Source: Anthostomella pinea
Taxonomy: Eukaryota > Ascomycota > Sordariomycetes > Xylariales > Xylariaceae
Direction: 5' to 3'
DNA length: 64,000 bases
Assembly: GCA_963556695.1 (NCBI GenBank)
Contig: CAUWAG010000007.1
Coordinates: 2,046,001 to 2,110,000, forward strand
Part shown: piece by piece, positions 57,297 through 64,000 of the stretch
Position numbering within the stretch: position 1 is the first letter of the stretch
Layout: the number at the start of each line of letters is the position of its first letter
The notes under the pieces: generated by a model
Database searches by the model: none
Seen by the model: only the letters and a program-made list of their open reading frames with translations
Told to the model about the DNA's origin: nothing
Position numbers and translations under genes: made by a program

Positions 57297-58578
57297 CGCC
57301 TGTTCCTCTGAGATGAACGATAGACCAACTCGGGCCATGATTTGATTCTTCGGTGGACGAGCGAAGTGGATCCAGGTCCCGGCAGACCCAGGCGGGATGG
57401 AAGTGCCGCTTCCCAAGGAATCGAGCGCCTGTTGCTCGTCGGTAGCGTTCAGGTTCAGGAACGTGCCCGTGTTGTGTATTTCAGCCCCCCTGAAGTCCGC
57501 ACAGAAGTGAGCTGTGTACTCGCCGCGTCCGAAAGAGGGTCGGAAAGTCCCGCTACCTTTCATCCTTCCCGATCTTGGGTTCACTGAGACCTCACCTCCC
57601 GATCTGCTATACCCCAGGTCCATCAGGTCGATGAGGATCAATGGACTACTTGGCACCATGAAGCCACTGGAATATACTTCCGCCGTGGATGGGAAGTTGA
57701 ATCGGAACAATGAAGCGTGCATGGTGGAGGTCATCTCGGCGTACACCGAGTTGTTCAGCCCGATGGAAAAGTACCCCGGCCGAGCTGTTGCCGTGCCGTT
57801 GATTCTCGGGGTAGCCCTCTGCTCCGAGGTGTAATTGCACTTGGTGTAGTCATCTTCCGGGCAACCCGGATGCACGAAAAGTGGAAAGTTCCCTAGGGAC
57901 GGTGACTGAATCTTGTCAGAGAAGCTCAGGTGTTAGACTGCCATGACTTACCCCTCCCGTACCTACAATATTACATCAGTGATAGATTCTTCAAACGTGC
58001 AAGTTATCGCTTACCCGAGTCGTGCAGGCTAGAGAACCCCTGGATTTGTGAGTTATCAGAGACGAAGCCAGCCGCATCCTCGCCGTATGTAGTTGCGTCC
58101 GCGACAGGTATTGCCATTCCTGTCTCGTCCATCAGTATATTTCGCTCGAATGTCATCCACGGCTGATTTACCATATGGTAAGCTCGCACCAGGAAACACA
58201 TGACCTGTCAGAGTATCAGCCTTGGGCTCCAGTCCCTAATACCGTCACGGTGACGGTGGAAATGTACCTCCATTGACGGTTCCGATGAGAGGATCGACGT
58301 ATCTCAAAACGTCGCCGTTAGGTTTGACCAAAGCTTCCGTGAGGCCCAGCAAAACTTTCCTCGGCCGGTTGAGCCCTTCAATCGGTAGCAGAGTCCAGAC
58401 CAAAAGCGCGAATACTGGTATGGTGAGGGCCCTTCGCCGACGGGGTTCATAAACGACAACATCATGTCGATGCAGAGCTTGGGGCTGAACCGTAGGCGAC
58501 GTTCTCGTGCAGCTGATTGAATGTTCACGCTGTGATGAGCGGCACGGGGGAGGTACGAAAGCTCAATTCGAGGTCCAT

Positions 58579-59663
58579 CGACGCTATGTGTCAGTGTCCA
58601 GGAGCAAAGCGAGTCAAGATGCAACAGGAAATGGCCGCCACCCTCTCAACAAGACCCGTCGAATCTCTGAATCAAGGCCCAAGGTCAAATCTTCGCAGTC
58701 CCAACGATTCGGTGACATTCAAACGAATTGTCATATGGAAAAGGTGCAAGCCCTGCGCTGGTGTGAGACTTAGAGATTGACCAGCTTACTTGTCTGGGCA
58801 AGTGCAGCAAGAGGGCGCCGAGTCACACGCCCTTTACTTCATGACCCAAAAGGACATCTGTCAACACTGTTGATGACATTATGTAGGAGCTGAGCCTGAG
58901 CCCCACAGGGTTCTACGATCCTGCTACAGGGCAACCCTGTTATTCCACCCGTTGTACCGATGCATATTCACCGGTGATCCTTGCCCTTATTATATAAGTT
59001 CTAGTGCGCAAGGTATAGGCGAACGAGTCTTTTGTCTCGCGAGGTCCAACCAGGGGCGTATCGATCCAGTCTTGGCACTTTGCGGGATCCGGCTGAATGC
59101 ATCAAGAGGGACGGTAACATCGGCAGTTCTATGCCTTTCCCCATTAGGAACTTTGGTCAACTAGGTGCAGCGGCTGAATTTAGGAAATTGTGGCTGGTTC
59201 CAGATTATCTTCGAGAGTTGTGCAGTTTAGAATCTTGACCGGCAGAGACTATGTCCTCTCTTGCTCTAGGTACGACGTGACTTGGCTCGGAAATGATTTT
59301 CCCCGGCTCAGCGACCAGAAGTCGCAAAGATGTCTTGACTCCAGGACCTGAACGTGTCATTGGACTTGTCGCATTCGTCTACTGCTCGTGGTGTCGTCTC
59401 GTGCATGTGCTCCTCAGTGCGTCATAGGGCTGTCCTCCAGGATCTCGGTACCTACCGGCGGGCAACGACCCAAGTCCAGGTGCTGGTGACTGCCTTCCTT
59501 CCCAGAAGATGTGCGGGTTCTTATACCTCGTTACGATGAGAACATATGAGGCACAAGTGACAGATGGTAGGTTGAACTACGAGTACTTCCGGATAGGGAT
59601 CTTTGGATGTGTAAATTCAGTCTTATGGTGTCCAGAAAGTTCAGGTCTGCAATAGTTGTTGAG
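58579..59663. other. Intergenic stretch upstream of the GH92 gene
   Basis: Would hold the GH92 promoter. Several short ORFs on the plus strand have no domain. The right end is the target site of the truncated LINE copy. Confidence 0.45.
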
Positions 59664-59677
59664 AATCATAGCTCTGG

Positions 59678-60117
59678 ACATGGCGACTTTGCTAGATATC
59701 ACGAACGTTTTGGGCATACTGACTCGAATGACCACTGCAGCTGTGGTGAGAAGAAAACATCACAACACATTTTCTTTTGTAAGAGGCTTGGGAAAAACCG
59801 GCTGCTGCCCAGGTACTCGCCTAGGGCAGCCTGTTTACAATACTTGGGGGAGAGGAGCGCGGAATGGGCAAGATTTGTTGAGAAGAGCAAGTTCTTTTCA
59901 TCAATCTGCCCCCGATATATAGCTGTTCTTGAAAGACCAGATGGATGACCCCAAAGTCATACAGCCGCAACAACGGGGATGGGCTCGTGAGCGGGACTGA
60001 CTGTACTTATTATCTTGATACCTCCACAACCCTGCAATGCAGAGGCTCTGGGAGGCGTGGTTTGCACTACTGAGGAGCGATCCCCCACGTTAAATACAAT
60101 CAATCAATCAATCAATC
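59678..60117 (+). mobile_element. 5'-truncated LINE copy (same family as 45373-50969)
   Basis: 440 bp flanked by a 14-bp duplication AATCATAGCTCTGG (59664-59677 and 60118-60131). It holds only the last 90 or so codons of ORF2 (DFARYHERFGHTDSNDHCSC ... ICPRYIAVLERPDG), the 3' UTR, and a tail of AATC repeats. It begins where the full copy reads CTGGACATGGCG, and the target ends in CTGG, so four bases at the left junction are shared. It is typical of target-primed reverse transcription that stopped early. The copy keeps Cys residues that are Tyr in the long copy. Confidence 0.93.
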
Positions 60118-60197
60118 AATCATAGCTCTGGTCGCGGTATACCACCCATCAATTGTGCGCAATCCCTGCTGCTCTCCGTACCACCAGCACCATGTCG

Positions 60198-60897
60198 TTA
60201 CTTCATACCGACTCCGGAGGCTGCGTAACCTTCGTCAAATGGTCCCTGCATCGATGTAAGACTTCCCACACACCACCCACCAGGTCCGCTTGAACGTATA
60301 ACGTACCCATTCAATTTCTTGATGAGCTTTCCAAGCCCTTCGTGAGAGTAGTCCTTCTCATTCCACATGTCCTTGTGGTAAACCACCTTCTCATCGGGTT
60401 CCTTGCCCTCAAGCCTCAGACTGACGAGACTGTCGGCTGTCTTGGAGGCATGGATCCCGGCGAAGGTGTATCTCTGGCGCTGCTTCCACACCAGCTCATG
60501 CTCCGTCGACGATACGATCTCCGTGGCCAGGGTCTCGGACTTGGAGAATAGCTTGGGGATGCCGTACCACTGGCCTGCTATTTTATATCTAAGGCCAGTC
60601 AGCCACTCGATACACTGCAAGCCTTGTCGTGCTTGGTTGTTTCTAGTACCTTGTGTCACAGTAGCTGAAGGGGTCGTCGTAGATGGCCTGTTCGGCGTAG
60701 ACCTTCATGTCCTCCTCCGAAGCACTACCACAGTAGAGATTGAGAATCTTCTGCTGGATCGTCTTGCGCGACGGCGAGACATCTATGAGCTTTTCGGGGT
60801 GAGGGACGTAGTCGACCTCACTGTCCACGTTCCGGGGCCGTTCAGGATGCGGCTCGACGCCTCGCTGGTCGGGATGCGGTGAAGTAGAAGAAGGCAT
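60198..60897 (-). CDS. Hypothetical two-exon protein, 212 aa
   Basis: Exons 60897-60650 and 60588-60198, joined by a 61-nt intron (GTACTA donor, CTTAG acceptor), in phase. The start MPSSTSPHPDQRGVEPHPER is a charged, disordered leader. The rest reads TIQQKILNLYCGSASEEDMK, AEQAIYDDPFSYCDTRYKIA, GQWYGIPKLFSKSETLA and then a beta-rich tail with VVYHKDMWNEKDY. The pattern of a helix followed by DDPF and alternating strands is reminiscent of NTF2-like folds (inference). I cannot assign a named family. It looks intact. Confidence 0.72.
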
Positions 60898-61163
60898 TTC
60901 GGAGGCAAGATGATTCACGAAATTGATTAGATGATCTCAAGTCTGAAGGTATTCCTAGTAAGCATATTTGCGATATCAAGCTCACGTTGCCACTCCCTAG
61001 CGTCGGGTGTGCTACCAAAGCATGACATCATGACTGTATCAAGGCGCCGACACGCCAAACCTCAGAGGGACTTCATCTCACACCCAATCCAGTGCCTGAT
61101 CCAGACTTTCGTTTACAGACCAAATCGACTGCCATATTGGAATCTGTTTGTGCCCTCCGCCCG
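60898..61163. other. Short spacer between two minus-strand genes
   Basis: Only 266 bases separate the start of the 212-aa gene from the stop of the CorA-like gene, so it must hold a terminator and a promoter. No motif stands out. Confidence 0.4.
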
Positions 61164-63371
61164 CTACACTATGTGCTCTGGCTTCTTGCGACTGAACCTG
61201 GCCCTCAGGTATCTCGAGACGAACCAGCCTCCGAGCAGTACAGTCACCTATGCAGTATGTCTATCAGCCTTGGGATACCCTACCATAGTAACCTAGGGTC
61301 ATACTTACTAGGGGAAGCGCGATCGCGAAGTACCTGGAAGGAGGTGAGTCAGTCATCTAAGTCATGCACTTGTACTCCGGAAGAAATTCTCTGAGCTCCC
61401 AGGAAAAACACACCATTTCCACTGTGGATTGTTCTCGATAATATCCACATTCATACCAAACAGCCCAGATACGAACATCAGGGGAAGGAAGATGAAGTTG
61501 ACCCAGCTCAGCCTCCAGAGGCTCTCGTTGAGGTTGAGGGACAAGCGCGCATCGCGAATGGCAACCCGTTTGTAAACCTGTACGTCGACCAAATTAGCTT
61601 ATGACGGCCTTATGAAAGAGTAGAGGGGAAGCTTGCCATGTCAAGCATGTTCGCCGTTGGGTTAATCAGCCCTTGGACGATCTGGAGCTGACTTGCTTTG
61701 AGAGACGCGATTGTAGTATCAGATACCGATCCATCTGGACCCTTAGTCCATTCAGTAAACCCTGCATTCATAGGGCCAGTCTCTGAAAAATTCTGCAAAA
61801 CATGTTGTAGGGCTTCAGGCACGTTGGTTTTCACTCTGTGTTCCATCATCTGAATATGTGAGGAGATCGTCCGATTCATGATAAGCCAGGACTTGGAGCA
61901 CTCCCAAAGACGCTGTGTCCACGTGTCATAATCCTCATCATCATAAATGGTGGTTTCCTGCATGCTCAAGTCAGCATTGTGCCCTTGAAAATGGCTGCAG
62001 CATCGTACCAAATTCTTAACTCTGGAATCCGCTGCATTCAACAGCACCGTCCAGTGTTCATCCAGGTGCCTTCCCAAACAGCATACATGCATCACCATGT
62101 GTTGGTAGCCCCGTTGCTAATTTGTTTCAAGCTCTGGGTGTGCCCAACCAATGCCACGAGTAAGTGGAAACGTGGACTCTCTGTAGCCAGAGACTTCTGA
62201 GATGACGACTCCGAATAAAGGGTTATTGCTGAAGGATGTGGCTTTGTTCTTGGACGCCTTTGGATACCTACCAGCCTGGAAGCCCATTGTGATATTAGCA
62301 GGGGCCGCGGAGCATGCGCTTGGGCAATCCTGGCTACACGCGTTGATAGTTACAACCCCTGTGGCGGGTTGCTGGCTGGTTCGAGTCGAGTTGGCCGGGG
62401 CGTGAACAGCGTGAAAATCAAATGACAGATTATACTTATAGATTAAATAGTCTCTCATTAACCCATGGACTCGTATCTCACCATCTAACCAAGCTGGATG
62501 TAAACTGCAGGTTTGAAGCTTGTGTTCGCGCTCGCGATAGTCGTGTACCGGATCCTTTTTGAACATGTTGAGAACATCAAAGACCCAAGGCGCATTCAGA
62601 GCACGTCTGTCAGGGTTTTTTGTAAGTTAGCATATTGTACGGCCGGTTATGTACCCCGTTGGGGGCTTACATGTATCTGGATGCAGTCACCCTTTCGCAT
62701 GGCTTGGTGTCGAGGATCAGCGATTCGTTTCGATTACCTTGTACGACTTCAATTACCTCTGACAAGTGTGCTGCTAGACTCTCAGGCGTTCTGAAGGTCT
62801 TCTCGTTCAGGCTGTAGTGCTGCCAGGCTTCACCAAGGGTTTTACCAAATACTGTAGCCGCGTGGGCATCCTCGCAGAGGTCCGCCACACGAACGCATTT
62901 GTCATACCGACAGGTATCTTTCGACGCTGTCTATCCACTGGTCAGCTATCACGACCGTCACATGGGACGAGGTAGATTTGAGGCTCGCCTTGACATACCT
63001 CTTTCGAGTCGGGAGAGCCCCAAGCCTCCAGCAACGGATCAGTGCCCTTTTCCGTCTGCATCGCAAATATATGAGTAAAGGTGGTCCCCTCTAGCTCTAT
63101 AATGAAACAACCTGATGACTCCCAGTTGCTTCGCATCTTTTCAGGGTCGGAGCCGCTGACTTAAGTAACAGTTGCGTTACCCATGATTGTCGTACAGTGG
63201 CACATGCACTGTCACTCGGCATCGCGCGTTGTGACACCTGGCGTCCCACAGCATAAGTACGTGCTGCTTGATCTCGAAGAGTCGTTGGACCCTTAAGTTA
63301 CCAACATTTCTCCAATAGCGTTGTTCCACCTTGAACACGGGCTGGCCACATGCTCCGATGTGACATCGCAT
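61164..63371 (-). CDS. CorA-family divalent metal (Mg2+/Co2+) transporter
   Basis: Multi-exon. The 3' part is well resolved: exons ending at 61637, then 61577-61414, 61333-61309 (25 nt) and 61247-61164. It codes NPTANMLDM, VYKRVAIRDARLSLNLNES, the first membrane segment with the signature GLFGMN, then YFAIALPLVTVLLGGWFVS and a basic tail ending KKPEHIV. The GMN motif and two C-terminal membrane segments define CorA channels, which let Mg2+ across membranes as pentamers. The upstream cytoplasmic part is coded by exons near 62098-61637, 62560-62180, 62880-62670, 63136-62995 and probably 63371-63180 (SGSDPEKMRSNWESSGCFII follows an acceptor). The intron at 61636-61578 starts with GC rather than GT. 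Exact joins in the 5' half, and the start (ATG 63371 or 63136), are not settled. Confidence 0.82.
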
Positions 63372-64000
63372 GAACTCCAGCTAGACTTCACCAATGGTTC
63401 GGCGGTTACGTGAACACATATCCGGTAATCGGCGTCACAGGTAAGTATTGATGTCCAGCCAAATGGCATCTTGCCTTGATATCTGGAGACGTCCTAGGTG
63501 AGGTGCCGTGGATGATGGCCCAAGTGGTCGCAGACGTGGACCGGCGTGCCTCCTTTCTCTCCTGCCGGCTCCCAGGACGGACACCGGCATGAGTACGACA
63601 CGGCCGCCCACCAGCCTCCCCGAGGGCCAAGATCCTTGGTGTCCTGATGAACCTACTACCACACTGCGATTTAAGCTTGTTCAGCTGCTTCGCAAACCGT
63701 GGAAACGAACCGCACTACGTGTTCAACCCTTGGGACGGAAAGTGCGAAACCACCGCAGCCGCATTTGAGGGGTTGCAATCGCAAGTCGTGCGTCAATGTC
63801 TGTGCCAAGTTAGCGCAAGGGCTCATGGAAATGTTTGCTTTGTGATGGTTACGCAACGTAGCCTCACCTGTCGTCTCGCCAGTCACAGAACGCAAACATA
63901 CATGACCGCAAGAGGGCCGACATCGCCTGCCGGAAAACAAACCAAGGGCTCACGGATGCCGAGCACAGGTCTTCTCACGGACGTGTAACTCATTCGTGCA
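63372..64000. other. Unassigned window end
   Basis: Overlapping short ORFs on both strands without recognisable domains. It may include the promoter and further 5' exons of the CorA-like gene. Confidence 0.4.

Larger units (their letters stand above)
53547..58563 (-). pseudogene. GH92 alpha-1,2-mannosidase gene, broken by inversion, transposon and frameshift
   Basis: Exons of the N-terminal part (minus): about 58563-58268, 58204-58172, 58119-58015, an 11-nt micro-exon 57962-57952, and 57905 onward. They code RYVDPLIGTVNGG, HVFPGASLPYG, MAIPVADATTYGED, QGFSSLHDSG-TGG-SPSLGNFPLFVHPG, then FSIGLNNSVYAEMTSTMHA. The order and motifs are those of GH92 exo-mannosidases. Three lesions follow. After ISEEQA (57297) the next 42 codons lie inverted (57171-57296). 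The gene resumes with FTFWSGLYRTLLSPQDY and is cut at FYCI by a pogo element (54823-57056). It resumes as WDSFRAQHPLLTIIDP and shifts frame by one near 54600 (DGIDWN / LGYEAVVSDAEV). The C-terminal half (YDDFAIALMADGLGKKSD ... HYGGWPGLSWYW ... GIPGNDDLSMGAFSAFAFMG) is then open to 53547. The true start codon is not clear. GH92 enzymes trim mannose from glycans and are usually secreted. Confidence 0.9.

Overview
The window reads as nuclear DNA of a filamentous ascomycete (Pezizomycotina). Genes carry short introns with GT-AG borders and CTAAC/CTGAC branch sites. The gene content is typical of moulds: Zn2Cys6 and C2H2 transcription factors, a GH55 glucanase, a GH92 mannosidase, CorA and an Efm7-type methyltransferase. 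The mobile elements are Copia, Tad/I-like LINE and pogo/Fot1. An Eurotiomycete is my guess, but the sequence alone does not fix the order.

Layout. 1-12.7 kb holds a partial RGG-box gene (-), a multipass membrane protein, an ornithine cyclodeaminase-like enzyme, a decayed Zn2Cys6 regulator, efm7, a four-TM MARVEL-like protein and a phytanoyl-CoA dioxygenase-like enzyme. 13.06-20.28 kb is a decayed Ty1/Copia retrotransposon with a pogo/Fot1 transposon nested inside it. 20.6-25.6 kb holds a poor ankyrin-like remnant with a short interstitial (TTAGGG)3 tract and an 11-exon GH55 exo-beta-1,3-glucanase (-). 25.6-31.4 kb has no gene I can support; its right part is the likely upstream region of a C2H2/fungal_trans regulator (31.4-34.6 kb). 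A DUF2461 gene with an AT-hook and acidic tracts follows (35.7-37.7 kb).

37.8-45.3 kb is accessory-looking DNA: degenerate tandem repeats, two copies of a zinc-knuckle exon, and scraps of decayed genes. A full-length 5.6-kb LINE bounded by a 14-bp target-site duplication follows (45.37-50.97 kb). 51.3-53.3 kb is a graveyard of pogo relics and a solo LTR.

53.5-58.6 kb is a GH92 alpha-mannosidase gene (-) broken in three ways: an exact 126-bp in-frame inversion, a 2.2-kb pogo insertion at a TA, and a 1-nt frameshift. A 440-bp 5'-truncated LINE copy with its own 14-bp target-site duplication follows. The window ends with a small two-exon hypothetical gene and a CorA-family transporter gene, both on the minus strand.

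There is no operon-like co-ordination. The theme is an old TE-rich island between housekeeping genes. Most inactivating changes in the elements are C-to-T/G-to-A transitions making TAA/TAG/TGA, as expected from repeat-induced point mutation (RIP), while the GH92 gene was broken by rearrangement. I found no convincing rRNA or tRNA gene and no CRISPR array.
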